Shown: positions 1 through 7,270, counted from the first letter of the stretch. The stretch is 24,245 bases of DNA from Prevotella sp. UBA4339 (GCA_002393725.1 DGTJ01000103.1:1-24245), one strand, 5' to 3'. Notes: a model not told the origin generated them from the sequence alone. Numbers and translations: made by a program.

Positions 1-367
1 TTGCCAACAAATCCTTCAATTCCGTTACACGCATATCTGCAAGATTCTTATACACGGAGACGCTTTCTTCGCTATAAGAAGGATTCACAAGGATAATCTT
101 CGGGCCGTGGTCGCCTGTCAGTTCTTCTTCTGGCTCTATTTGCTCAAACGATGACATCCTGCCGCTGACAACCAGGCAGAATGAATCCTTTTTCTCTGCC
201 GATAAGCCCGACAGCAACCCTTGATACCCTTGATTCTCCTTCGCACCTTTTATCTTGTTAATAGCCTCTGCCCGTTTCTTGGAGTACACGGAATACTTCA
301 CTTCTATGCTCTGTGCGAAAGCGAGCATAGGCAATACCATCAACAGAAGTGAAAATAATCTTCTCAT
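1..367 (-). CDS. GLPGLI-family secreted protein, 3' end outside window
   Basis: This partial reading frame starts at an ATG complementary to 365-367 and runs off the left edge after 122 codons. It opens with a clear signal peptide (MRRLFSLLLMVLPMLAFA, then QS), followed by a mature region beginning IEVKYSVYSKK with no recognisable catalytic motif. The N-terminal layout (signal peptide, then a short beta-strand-rich start of the IxVxY type) and the position 59 bp downstream of an outer-membrane barrel gene on the same strand fit the GLPGLI family. In Bacteroidota these proteins are typically encoded beside TonB-receptor-like barrels, and their function is unknown. The GLPGLI signature itself is not visible in this truncated part, so the family call rests on context and the N-terminus. 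It is probably co-transcribed with the barrel gene, since no separate promoter is obvious in the gap. Confidence 0.6.
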   Translation of the reverse strand, partial: MRRLFSLLLMVLPMLAFAQSIEVKYSVYSKKRAEAINKIKGAKENQGYQGLLSGLSAEKKDSFCLVVSGRMSSFEQIEPEEELTGDHGPKIILVNPSYSEESVSVYKNLADMRVTELKDLLA

Positions 368-426
368 AATTCTTGTATTGTTTGCTTTGTGATAATTTTC
401 GGTTTATCTTCCTCATTATATTCATG

Positions 427-2637
427 TTATTTCCCTCTACTTATTCCACCTACTTCGTCGCTGTTCTCGATGGTGGTCTCGGTTTTCTTCACACTGGCTT
501 TTAGTTTTCCGAAGCGGTAGGTGAAGGCAAGGAGGAAGTAACGACCATTTTCGTTTCTGGTGTTGTCACCCCAACCGAGAATATCACCTTGGACGGTACG
601 GGTTCGGGAGTGTTGATTCTTGTGGAAGGGGGAATTGGCCATCACACGCACAGTTAGGCGGTCTTCGCTGAGGAAGGAGCGTTGCAGGGTGAATGCGTAG
701 CGATTCCACGAGCGATTGTAGGAATAGACGTCCACATGGCTATGCCCCATCTGGCCGTAAGTGTAGGCTGTGGCAAGCAGCTTCCACGGCAGACGCTGGC
801 TGACGTAAAAGTAGTAGCTCAGGGGATGGCAAGTTAGTTGCAGGTTAAGGTCTGGATTCTTGTGGACGACGTAGCGATAGTTCAGGTTTGCCACAAAAGT
901 AGTGCCGTTGAAGGGTTTCCACTGGGCATAGCCCTCCACCTGCATGCGGCGATAGCGCATGACGTTGCCGTAGGTGCCGTGGCGAATGTCATTCAGCGCA
1001 TAGACTACGGAGCCAACGGCATTGTTGCTGAACTGGTATTGCGGAACGATTTGTAACGTCAGTCGTGAGCCGACATACATATAGGTGAGGCTGATAGACT
1101 GTTTACTGGCACTGACGAGACGAGCATTACCAAAATCCACACGATTAGGGCTATACACTACAGCAGGATTCAGATAGCTGATACCTGGTCGGCTGATGCT
1201 GGTGGTATAGCCCAGCTTCAGTGAATGACGGTCAGTGATTTGGTATTTCACGCTGGCTTGTGGCACCCAGTCGTTCAGGCGCTTGCTGAAATCGCCTGAG
1301 TCACCAAGGGGATAATGTCCTTTCATGTAGCTGAATTCGTAGCGCAGTCCGGCTCTGGCTGACCACTTGTCGCTATTATACATATAGTCTGCATATGCCG
1401 CTGCTATTTGCGTACTGTGTTCAAACTCGTAGGGGATGGATGGGGTTTCGTTTGTCTTATAGTAGTCTTGGGTGTTTTGGCTGTTGTTGCTGCGATAGAT
1501 GTATTTGGCACCGACCTCCAGCTTATGCCCTGCCCACAGGGGACGTACGTAGTCAGTCTGAAAGGTGTGCTCCGTAAAGTGCTCGCGTGTTTTCAAAAGG
1601 AATCCCGTGTAGTTGAAAGGAACGTTCTGCATATTGCTGTAGTTATCCTCCTGCTCAGAGTGTTGACGCGTCAGGGCGAGCATGTAGGAGAGAGTGAGCA
1701 TCTCGCCCCGTCGGTGCGTCTTATGCTCATAGTCCAGCCGCCCGTTCCATGAGTGGTGGTTGTAGCTGGGCAGCCAAAAGTGGTCGTCGTAATGATAGAG
1801 GGGGCCGTTTGTAGCATTGAGCATGGTCATACTATTATCGCCCTGTACGTCTATTTTGTAGAAGTAGCCGCCAAACGAGGCCGAGAGCAGATTGAGCGTG
1901 TCAATGTCGTAACTGGCATTGATGTCTGCATAGTGGATATAGCCAGGATTCGAGCTGGTCTGGCTGACTTTCTGCGTGTTGCCCGACTCCACAAATGTAC
2001 GCTCCACATAACCATCACTCGCGGTAGACTTCTTCGTCATGCAGTTGTAGCCGTAGTCTATTGATACGATAGTTTTGCCCAACTGTGTCGCAAGATATGT
2101 ACCTACTCCTACGCTATTAAGACTACTATAGTTGCCTCGTATGCTGCCCGTCACGCCGTCCATTTTCCGCGTGTCCATCATGACGATGTTCAAAATGGCA
2201 TTTACACCCTCTGCATCCTCGCGAGCACCTGGGTCGGTGATGACCTCGATGCGCTTGACGCTATTGGCGGGCATAGCCTTCAGAATTTCCTTGGCGTTCT
2301 TCGACAGACTGGGGTCGAGGTGACCATTCTTGTAAATCTTGTAGTCCGAGTTACCTTTCACCAATATGTTTTCATTGCCGTCAATGGTCACCATCGGCAC
2401 TTTGCGCAGCATGTCGAGCACGTTCTCTGTCCGCGAGTCCTCGTCAGCCTGTACGTCATACCCCACGCGGTCGATTTCCTGTTTGATCAATTGTCGTTGT
2501 GCCGTGACAGTCACGCCGTCAAGTGACTGGTTCCATGTCACGGAGTCGTTCGTTACTTTAGTGCTGTCGGTTTGACCATGAGTAACCATCGCTGCAGACA
2601 GCATTAACATAAGGAGGAATGTCTTGTTCTGTTTCAT
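427..2637 (-). CDS. TonB-receptor-like outer-membrane beta-barrel protein
   Basis: A 736-residue protein with a signal peptide (residues 1-21, ending at THG-Q). A plug-like domain follows at about residues 40-155: LDGVTVTAQRQ, VLDMLRKVPMVTIDGN, then the KRIEVITDPGAREDAEG segment near 128-146. The rest is a long beta-barrel with alternating aromatic strands, ending in aromatic-rich AFTYRFGKLKASVKK. Unlike SusC it lacks the N-terminal carboxypeptidase-like domain, and it is shorter than typical SusC proteins of about 1000 residues. It therefore fits the Bacteroidota outer membrane beta-barrel family that uses a TonB-plug fold. The substrate cannot be read from sequence; these proteins are candidates for peptide, siderophore or metal traffic. 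The next gene downstream looks like a GLPGLI protein, a common pairing. A consensus promoter lies directly upstream (2660-2690), and the divergent neighbour is a membrane regulator that may control this pair. Confidence 0.85.
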   Translation of the reverse strand: MKQNKTFLLMLMLSAAMVTHGQTDSTKVTNDSVTWNQSLDGVTVTAQRQLIKQEIDRVGYDVQADEDSRTENVLDMLRKVPMVTIDGNENILVKGNSDYKIYKNGHLDPSLSKNAKEILKAMPANSVKRIEVITDPGAREDAEGVNAILNIVMMDTRKMDGVTGSIRGNYSSLNSVGVGTYLATQLGKTIVSIDYGYNCMTKKSTASDGYVERTFVESGNTQKVSQTSSNPGYIHYADINASYDIDTLNLLSASFGGYFYKIDVQGDNSMTMLNATNGPLYHYDDHFWLPSYNHHSWNGRLDYEHKTHRRGEMLTLSYMLALTRQHSEQEDNYSNMQNVPFNYTGFLLKTREHFTEHTFQTDYVRPLWAGHKLEVGAKYIYRSNNSQNTQDYYKTNETPSIPYEFEHSTQIAAAYADYMYNSDKWSARAGLRYEFSYMKGHYPLGDSGDFSKRLNDWVPQASVKYQITDRHSLKLGYTTSISRPGISYLNPAVVYSPNRVDFGNARLVSASKQSISLTYMYVGSRLTLQIVPQYQFSNNAVGSVVYALNDIRHGTYGNVMRYRRMQVEGYAQWKPFNGTTFVANLNYRYVVHKNPDLNLQLTCHPLSYYFYVSQRLPWKLLATAYTYGQMGHSHVDVYSYNRSWNRYAFTLQRSFLSEDRLTVRVMANSPFHKNQHSRTRTVQGDILGWGDNTRNENGRYFLLAFTYRFGKLKASVKKTETTIENSDEVGGISRGK

Positions 2638-2659
2638 CTGATTGAATGTTTTTTGAGTG

Positions 2660-2690
2660 CAAAAGTAGCCAAATGACCTAACATGACAAA
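2660..2690 (-). promoter_or_regulatory. Bacteroidota primary-sigma promoter of the barrel gene
   Basis: Read on the minus strand, TTTG (2690-2687) is followed by 19 bp and then TACTTTTG (2667-2660), an exact fit to TTTG-N19-TAnnTTTG. It lies 23 bp upstream of the ATG at 2637. Confidence 0.75.
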
Positions 2691-2868
2691 GGAAATTAAG
2701 GGATAAGCGCCATTCCGTGCCGTTTTGCGGAAAAACGTATTCAAGATGTTGAATGATAAGCGTTTAGAATATCGCTGCCATCGAATTTGTAGAAAAAAAC
2801 AACGGTTTTGCGAGGCCGTGAAACGGTTAAAACGGGTGAAAACATGGCTGAGAACACATATTTCTTCG

Positions 2869-2876
2869 TAACTTTG
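2869..2876 (+). promoter_or_regulatory. -7 element for the TPR lipoprotein gene
   Basis: TAACTTTG matches TAnnTTTG and sits 18 bp before the ATG at 2895. No good TTTG -33 element is visible at 19-20 bp upstream, so the promoter may be weak or need an activator. The 257-bp intergenic stretch 2638-2894 carries only this and the opposite-strand promoter; no gene was recognised in it. Confidence 0.55.
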
Positions 2877-2894
2877 CACTCAAAATAAAATTGT

Positions 2895-4484
2895 ATGAAA
2901 CTAAAGAAACTTGTCTGGTGGTTGCCCCTTGTGGCACTGCTCATCGGTTGTGGCGGAAAGCCGACGGCACAGGAACTGGCAGAAATTGACTCTCTGCTGT
3001 GGGCAGAGAAGAACGACTCGGCCTACCAAATTATATCCTCATACGACGCGGCTTCGTTCAAGAAAGAGGCCGACCGCGCCTATTACAATCTGCTGATGAC
3101 CCATGCTGCCGTCGTGTCGTACCACTGGCCCGCGTCAGACTCGCTGATTAACGAGGCCATCCGCTATTACAAACGGACGGGCGACAAGGAACGGCTGACC
3201 GACAGTTATTACTATCTGGCCAATCAGTACATGCACCAAGAGGATTGGCAAAAGTCGATAGAGACACTGAAACTGGCTGAGGAACAGGTGGAACAGACGG
3301 GGAGCGACTGGCTGAAATGTAAGGTGTACGATGCCTTAGCACTCGTGAACGAACGGACTGCCAACTATCAACTGACGCTGGACTACGAAAAGAAAGCCCT
3401 CGGCTATGCCCTGCGGGTGGGCAGAAGGAGTACGATAGCCTATGCCTATTCAGAAATAGCCCAGGCGTTTGCTTTTATGGAGCAGGTGGATAGTGCTGCC
3501 TACTATACCGATCAGATGATTCCCTATTTGGATGACCTCATCAGAGTGGAAGGCGAGAATTTTGACCCTGTCTTCCTGTCAAACATCGGCTACAACTATA
3601 TGTCCGTAGGGCGTTACGAGGAAGCCGAGGATTATCTGGCACAGTCGCTGAAAATAAAAGAGACCGCTGCCGCTTATGAGGACCTGGCATGGATATATCA
3701 TAAGAAAGGTGACGCTGAGTATGCTAATTTGCTCAGATTAAAAGCGAACGCGATAAACGACAACTGGCCGAAGCATAAAATCCTGTATCATCTGCTGCAG
3801 TACGACATTGAGCATCAAAACCTGGAGGGTGCCGAGCAGAAACTGTATCGCATGATGGCCATTTCAGATAGCCTCCATAAAGCCCAAATGGATCGTACAA
3901 TATTGGAGTATCAGCATCAGTTTGACGCACAAGCCGCACAGGAAGCTCACCAACGGAAAATGATATGGGTAGGAATCGCTTTGGGCGTTCTGCTGTTTGT
4001 CATCGTGCTCTTGGCTCTTTATATCCGCTATCGAAGGGCGAAAGAGCAGGTTGCACTCACCGAGAAGCAGATGCTTATCAACAACTATGTCAGCGAGATT
4101 GCCCAGTTGAAGAACCAACAAGACAATACTGATGTCGCAGAACAGATAGAGGAACTGAACGGTAAGATTCGTGAACTGGTGGAACAGAATTCGCCACGTC
4201 TTGTCAGGGGCAAGATGCTATACGATGACATCAAGAAGGACGGCACCACCTCGGGTTGGTCGAACGACGACTACAAATACTTCATTGACTACTATAAGGC
4301 CATCGACTTCCCCGCTTTCTGCCGCATCCAGAAGAAATACGCTCCCAATACCCCCCACAACACCTTCTTCCTCATCCTCTACGAGATGGGCATGGAAGAC
4401 AAGGACGTACGCCGCATCATGGGCATCACCCAAGAGGCCATCCGCTCCACAAGATACAGGATTATGCAGAATGGGAAGAAGTAA
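2895..4484 (+). CDS. Membrane-spanning TPR lipoprotein with C-terminal HTH-like tail, probable regulator
   Basis: A 529-residue protein. Residues 1-19 form a lipoprotein signal (LLIGC, lipidated Cys19). Residues about 30-330 are helical TPR-type repeats (for example YEEAEDYLAQSLKI at 241-254). One strong transmembrane helix spans about 357-378 (WVGIALGVLLFVIVLLALYI), followed by a charged coiled coil at about 380-432. The C-terminal segment at about 442-525 ends in ILYEMGMEDKDVRRIMGI and TQEAIRSTRYRIMQ, which looks like a helix-turn-helix. The topology implied is periplasmic TPR sensor, one membrane crossing, cytoplasmic DNA-binding tail. This resembles the TPR regulators common in Bacteroides and Prevotella. 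The divergent arrangement with the barrel/GLPGLI pair suggests it senses or controls that system, which is inference. A 42-residue part of the tail is duplicated at 5684-5811. The DNA-binding role is not proven by any motif I can name with certainty. Confidence 0.75.
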   Translation: MKLKKLVWWLPLVALLIGCGGKPTAQELAEIDSLLWAEKNDSAYQIISSYDAASFKKEADRAYYNLLMTHAAVVSYHWPASDSLINEAIRYYKRTGDKERLTDSYYYLANQYMHQEDWQKSIETLKLAEEQVEQTGSDWLKCKVYDALALVNERTANYQLTLDYEKKALGYALRVGRRSTIAYAYSEIAQAFAFMEQVDSAAYYTDQMIPYLDDLIRVEGENFDPVFLSNIGYNYMSVGRYEEAEDYLAQSLKIKETAAAYEDLAWIYHKKGDAEYANLLRLKANAINDNWPKHKILYHLLQYDIEHQNLEGAEQKLYRMMAISDSLHKAQMDRTILEYQHQFDAQAAQEAHQRKMIWVGIALGVLLFVIVLLALYIRYRRAKEQVALTEKQMLINNYVSEIAQLKNQQDNTDVAEQIEELNGKIRELVEQNSPRLVRGKMLYDDIKKDGTTSGWSNDDYKYFIDYYKAIDFPAFCRIQKKYAPNTPHNTFFLILYEMGMEDKDVRRIMGITQEAIRSTRYRIMQNGKK

Positions 4485-4942
4485 CATGAATAGTCATCTC
4501 TTCCTATCATATAGTAAGTAGAAAGCGAAAATGTTACAGGAGGAAGTTAAGAATTCGCATGGCCGTAGTATGCTTGCCACCAAAGGGATGCAGGAATGGC
4601 GACAGAGATAAACCACAAATTATCCGAAATTGTAAAAAAGACATAGATTTGGTGCTCCTTCCGTATCAAATTGAAGAATAATATAATTAAGGTATATATA
4701 TGAGAAAAACTACCTAGATGGTAAATATGGAGCAATACCTTACTATCGGAAAGATTTTGAGGGATGTGACGATTAAAGAAGAAAGATGAAAGTATCATTT
4801 AGCCATTATTTATGGATTATGGGGACACCTAATCTAGAAAGGCTAAAGTAAATACCAGTTAAGTACACTTCCGCCAGAAATATGCTGTCAGGAATTAAAA
4901 GGCGGGAGAAGTAACACATATTAAAAAGAAATCTAGAATGAA
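4485..4942. other. AT-rich intergenic stretch without a recognisable gene
   Basis: Only very short frames occur here, for example a 26-codon ATG frame at 4531-4611 and a 23-codon frame at 4718-4789. Neither resembles a known protein. The stretch is visibly more AT-rich than the flanking genes and looks like decayed DNA between the regulator and the toxin-antitoxin remnant. Confidence 0.5.
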
Positions 4943-4976
4943 AAATCAACACGTCCAATGTAGGATGTGTTGATTT
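4943..4976 (-). terminator. Rho-independent terminator of the toxin-antitoxin operon
   Basis: A perfect 10-bp inverted repeat (AAATCAACAC / GTGTTGATTT) extends by four further pairs, one of them G-T, around a 6-nt loop. On the minus strand the 3' arm ends in a run of five T (4945-4941), as expected for termination 28 bp beyond the antitoxin stop. Confidence 0.75.
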
Positions 4977-5004
4977 GGTTTATAGTGGCAAAGGTACTGT
5001 ATGC

Positions 5005-5310
5005 TTAATACACAGGCTTCACTACTTCCACCCTCATTCCGAGGGCTGCAATGATACGGTAGAATACACCAACACTGGGGGTGATAACACCATTTTCTAT
5101 CTTCGAGATGTATGACTTTGTGGTCTGTGTGCGCTCTGCCAGTTCGCTTTGAGTCATCTTAGCCTCTTTGCGAGCATCCTGAAGTATCTGACCAGAATAG
5201 AACGAGTAGGCAGCCTCTTCGGCTCTTGCACGTTCGGGAGTACCTTCCTTGCCGAACTTGGCATCAAGAACGGCATCGTAGTCAACGATTTTGTGATTGT
5301 TTGTCTGCAT
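5005..5310 (-). CDS. HigA-type XRE-family antitoxin
   Basis: A 101-residue protein. The C-terminal half carries a complete XRE/Cro helix-turn-helix (residues about 50-95: MTQSELAERTQTTKSYISKIENG, abbreviated here as MTQSELAERT...SYISKIENG, then PSVGVFYRIIAALGMRV). The N-terminal half (DAVLDAKFGKEGTPERARAEE) is the lead-in usual for antitoxins paired with phage Gp49/HigB-type toxins. AGGAGG lies 7 bases before the ATG, one of the few strong ribosome sites in the window. Its start lies inside the 3' end of the toxin frame (29-bp overlap), so the two were translationally coupled. It should bind and neutralise the toxin and repress the operon through the palindrome at 5639-5664. The frame is intact although the toxin frame is broken, so it may persist as a stand-alone repressor or as an antidote to related toxins. 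Confidence 0.85.
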   Translation of the reverse strand: MQTNNHKIVDYDAVLDAKFGKEGTPERARAEEAAYSFYSGQILQDARKEAKMTQSELAERTQTTKSYISKIENGVITPSVGVFYRIIAALGMRVEVVKPVY

Positions 5311-5623
5311 AATATGCCTCCTTTATCTTTATTGCTTTTTCTATTTCATTCTGTGGTGTCTTCTGAGTTTTCTTTTGGAATCCGTTGAACAGCACCACAA
5401 TCTCGCCTTCGTCGAAGATGAAGAACACACGATAGATGTTTCCACCTTATTCGGTTCGTAACTCATAGATACCATCACGTACCAGTTTGACGAACTTCTT
5501 TGGCAGTCGATCTTGGGACTTCAACAACAGGAGGCCGTATTGTATTTTCTCCTGTTCCTTCTCTTTCAAGGTCTCCATGAAGGCCTCAAAATAGCCGCCG
5601 TATGTCCTTATCTTGCGTTTCAT
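5282..5623 (-). pseudogene. HigB/RelE-family (Gp49-like) toxin gene broken by an in-frame stop
   Basis: From the ATG complementary to 5621-5623 the frame reads MKRKIRTYGGYFEAFMETLK and on through KFVKLVRDGIYELRTE, 58 residues. It then meets TAA at 5447-5449. The same frame continues for 54 more sense codons (GGNIYRVFFIFDEGEIVVLF, then NGFQKKTQKTP, then IEKAIKIKEAYYADK) to a natural TGA at 5282. Read together this is a full-length Gp49-like HigB toxin of about 113 residues. The premature codon sits where relatives usually have an aromatic residue, so one base change from a Tyr codon (TAT or TAC to TAA) explains it. The truncated peptide lacks the C-terminal half, where RelE-fold toxins hold their catalytic residues, and is probably inactive. 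Everything else (promoter, operator, antitoxin, terminator) is intact, suggesting recent loss or a sequencing error. Confidence 0.8.
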
Positions 5624-5628
5624 GGGTG

Positions 5629-5660
5629 CAAAGATAGTAAAAGTTGTCGAATTATGCAAC
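5629..5660 (-). promoter_or_regulatory. Promoter of the toxin-antitoxin operon
   Basis: On the minus strand TATCTTTG (5636-5629) fits TAnnTTTG and lies 5 bp before the toxin ATG. GTTG at 5660-5657 lies 20 bp upstream as a -33-like element. The very short distance to the ATG implies a nearly leaderless mRNA. Confidence 0.6.
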
Positions 5661-5664
5661 TTTT
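5639..5664. promoter_or_regulatory. Probable antitoxin operator palindrome
   Basis: AAAAGTTG and CAACTTTT form a perfect 8-bp inverted repeat separated by 10 bp. It covers the spacer between the -33 and -7 elements of the toxin promoter. Its position is what autorepression by an XRE antitoxin dimer would need; the binding itself is inferred. Confidence 0.55.
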
Positions 5665-5683
5665 TCGAAGATTTTTTAGGTTT

Positions 5684-5811
5684 TACAATGAAATCAATGT
5701 CTACGGTACTACTTCGGGTCGGTCGAACGATGACTACAAATGCTTCATCGACTACTATAAGGCCATCGACTTCCCCTCTTTCTGCCGCATCCAGAAGAAA
5801 TATGCTCCCAA
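5684..5811 (+). pseudogene. Remnant copy of the TPR regulator's C-terminal segment
   Basis: Bases 5704-5811 align without gaps to 4241-4348 of the upstream regulator gene with 9 differences in 108 positions. Six of the differences are synonymous; three change residues (W to R, Y to C, A to S). Weaker similarity extends back to about 5684 (YNEINVYG against YDDIKKDG). The copy corresponds to residues about 443-484. It lacks the upstream TPR and membrane parts and the helix-turn-helix end, and it has no start codon of its own. It is best read as what is left of a paralogous regulator gene after deletions. Confidence 0.8.
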
Positions 5812-5827
5812 GACGTTGGGACTGAAC

Positions 5828-5847
5828 TGTTCCCATACTTGGGAACA
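5828..5847. repeat. Perfect 8-bp inverted repeat with 4-base loop
   Basis: TGTTCCCA and TGGGAACA flank TACT. There is no T-run on either side, so it is not a typical terminator. It lies just after the regulator remnant in otherwise unassigned DNA. Confidence 0.5.
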
Positions 5848-5931
5848 AAAATCAGCTTTAATGCTTGCAATTATTATCACTAATGCCTGCAAAAAAAGAA
5901 GGGATGCGCCGTTTACGCACGAAATCCCTAA

Positions 5932-6072
5932 AATTATTTTCTACGGAGAAAAAATTGCCTGGATGGCACTGAGCCTACGGGCAACTATACCGAAGGCATG
6001 GCAGGAGCCAATGCTGTGGGAGCTTTTGCTTTGGCTGATAGTGACAATGAGGAAGACCGTGCCCTGGAGTAA
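5932..6072 (+). pseudogene. Unassigned C-terminal gene remnant
   Basis: After a TAA at 5929-5931 this frame is open for 46 codons to a TAA at 6070. It reads in part NCLDGTEPTGNYTEGMAGAN and then AVGAFALADSDNEEDRALE. The composition is protein-like (Gly, Ala and acidic residues), unlike random antisense sequence, but no upstream body or start codon exists. I could not assign a family. It is probably the tail of a deleted gene. Confidence 0.35.
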
Positions 6073-6099
6073 AGGCACCCTTGTTTAGAAGGTGCCTTT
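6071..6099. terminator. Hairpin between the remnant and the peroxidase fusion
   Basis: AAAGGCACC and GGTGCCTTT form a perfect 9-bp stem with an 11-base loop. The stop codon of the minus-strand gene overlaps its edge. T-runs are weak on both sides (plus strand continues ATCGTATTTTG), so it is only a plausible bidirectional terminator. Confidence 0.45.
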
Positions 6100-7270
6100 A
6101 TCGTATTTTGATGGATGAACTATTCTTTTTATTCCCTGTGATATACTTTACCTTTGATGCATCGCGGGGCTTTGCCTCAGGCTGTTCGTCAGGATAGCCT
6201 ATGGCAATGATGTAGTTCAGCTGATAGTCAGAAGGAATGTCGAGACGGTCGAGAAAGAATTTCGCACTGGCTTCAGACTTCAGGAATCGTACAGGACCGC
6301 CAAGACAGCAGGTGCCGAGTCCTAACGATTGTGCCGCCAGCATGATATTCTCACCAAGAAGACCAGCGTCCAGTTCACCTCCACCCTTGGCCGGTGTGCA
6401 TACGCAGATGATATTAGGAGCATTGCGGAACATATTCTTGAAGTTCTTATCGCGCTTCACCTGTTCAGCGTTTTTCTGCTTATAGATCTCAGTCACATCG
6501 GCTATCAGGCGCTGGTCCTCGACTACGCGGACTATCCAAGGCTGGCGATTCATTCCGCTTGGAGCATTGATGCCAGCACGTACTATCATTTCAAGTTTCT
6601 CGTGCTCAACGGGCTTGTCGAGGTATTTGCGTACAGAACGACGTGCCATGATGCTGCTCAGTACGGGGTTCACCTCAAACTGGATGTCTGCCTCAATGGT
6701 GCTCATCTTGTCAGTAGGCTCATAACGCTTCAGTACGCGCCCGTCGCGGCTGACAAGGAACTTAGTGAAGTTCCACTTGATATCCGATTTCTTGTCATAT
6801 TGGGCATCACGCTTGCGAAGCATATTGTCCATCATCTTGCCGCGCTGGTCTGCTACATCGAAACCTCCGAAACCCTTTTGGGCTTTCAGGAAGGTGTAAA
6901 GAGGATGCTCGTTAGCACCGTTTACCTCTATCTTGTCGAATTGCGGAAACTTGATATTGAAGTTGGCCGTACAGAACTGGTGAATCTCCTGAATGCTGCC
7001 CGGAGCCTGCGCACCGAACTGATTGCACGGGAAATCCAGTATTTCCAGTCCGTCAGCATTGTACTTCTCGTACAGTTCCTCCAGTTCCTTGTATTGGGGC
7101 GTAAATCCACATCGGGTGGCGGTGTTGACTATCAGCAGCACCTTACCCTTGTAGTCAGAGAGTGGCACTTCCTGGTCTAAATCGTTCTTTACCTTGAAAT
7201 CATAAATACTCTGTGCTGAAAGCGCTAGCACACCCATAATTGCCATCAGGCTAAAAATCAGTCTTTTCAT
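6098..7270 (-). CDS. Exported glutathione peroxidase-nitroreductase fusion
   Basis: A 390-residue protein with two complete domains after a signal peptide (residues 1-20, ALSAQ). Residues about 21-200 are a glutathione-peroxidase fold: catalytic Cys54 in NTATRCGFTPQY, the LDFPCNQFG motif with Gln84, and WNFTKFLVSRDG with Trp166. A further Cys100 lies where thioredoxin-dependent peroxidases often have their resolving cysteine. Residues about 203-377 are an FMN-dependent nitroreductase: SSIMARRSVRKYLDKPVE, APSGMNRQPW, GLLGENIMLAAQSLGLGTCC and a YIIAIGYPDE end. The reading frame is continuous with no stop or shift between domains. The predicted activities are peroxide reduction with a thioredoxin-type donor and flavin-linked nitro or quinone reduction, located beyond the inner membrane. 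How the flavin domain would be supplied with NAD(P)H outside the cytoplasm is unclear. It is transcribed alone from a consensus promoter at 7321-7351. Confidence 0.88.
   Translation of the reverse strand: MKRLIFSLMAIMGVLALSAQSIYDFKVKNDLDQEVPLSDYKGKVLLIVNTATRCGFTPQYKELEELYEKYNADGLEILDFPCNQFGAQAPGSIQEIHQFCTANFNIKFPQFDKIEVNGANEHPLYTFLKAQKGFGGFDVADQRGKMMDNMLRKRDAQYDKKSDIKWNFTKFLVSRDGRVLKRYEPTDKMSTIEADIQFEVNPVLSSIMARRSVRKYLDKPVEHEKLEMIVRAGINAPSGMNRQPWIVRVVEDQRLIADVTEIYKQKNAEQVKRDKNFKNMFRNAPNIICVCTPAKGGGELDAGLLGENIMLAAQSLGLGTCCLGGPVRFLKSEASAKFFLDRLDIPSDYQLNYIIAIGYPDEQPEAKPRDASKVKYITGNKKNSSSIKIR

Noticed and set aside
4531..4789. Short ATG frames of 26 and 23 codons as small proteins
   Set aside because: No conserved features, no promoter, and located in AT-rich decayed DNA.
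5447..5848. 133-codon minus-strand frame as an intact toxin with an N-terminal extension
   Set aside because: The first 75 codons are antisense to the regulator remnant, and the toxin promoter lies downstream of that ATG. The true start is at 5623 and the frame stops prematurely.
5513..6088. 191-codon plus-strand frame spanning the toxin and the regulator remnant
   Set aside because: Its first third is antisense to the toxin, the middle is the regulator remnant, and the end is out of frame with the more protein-like fragment at 5932-6072. It is not a single gene.
6329..7180. 283-codon plus-strand frame opposite the peroxidase-nitroreductase gene
   Set aside because: It lies wholly antisense to a well-supported two-domain gene and has no recognisable domain; it is a shadow of codon bias.
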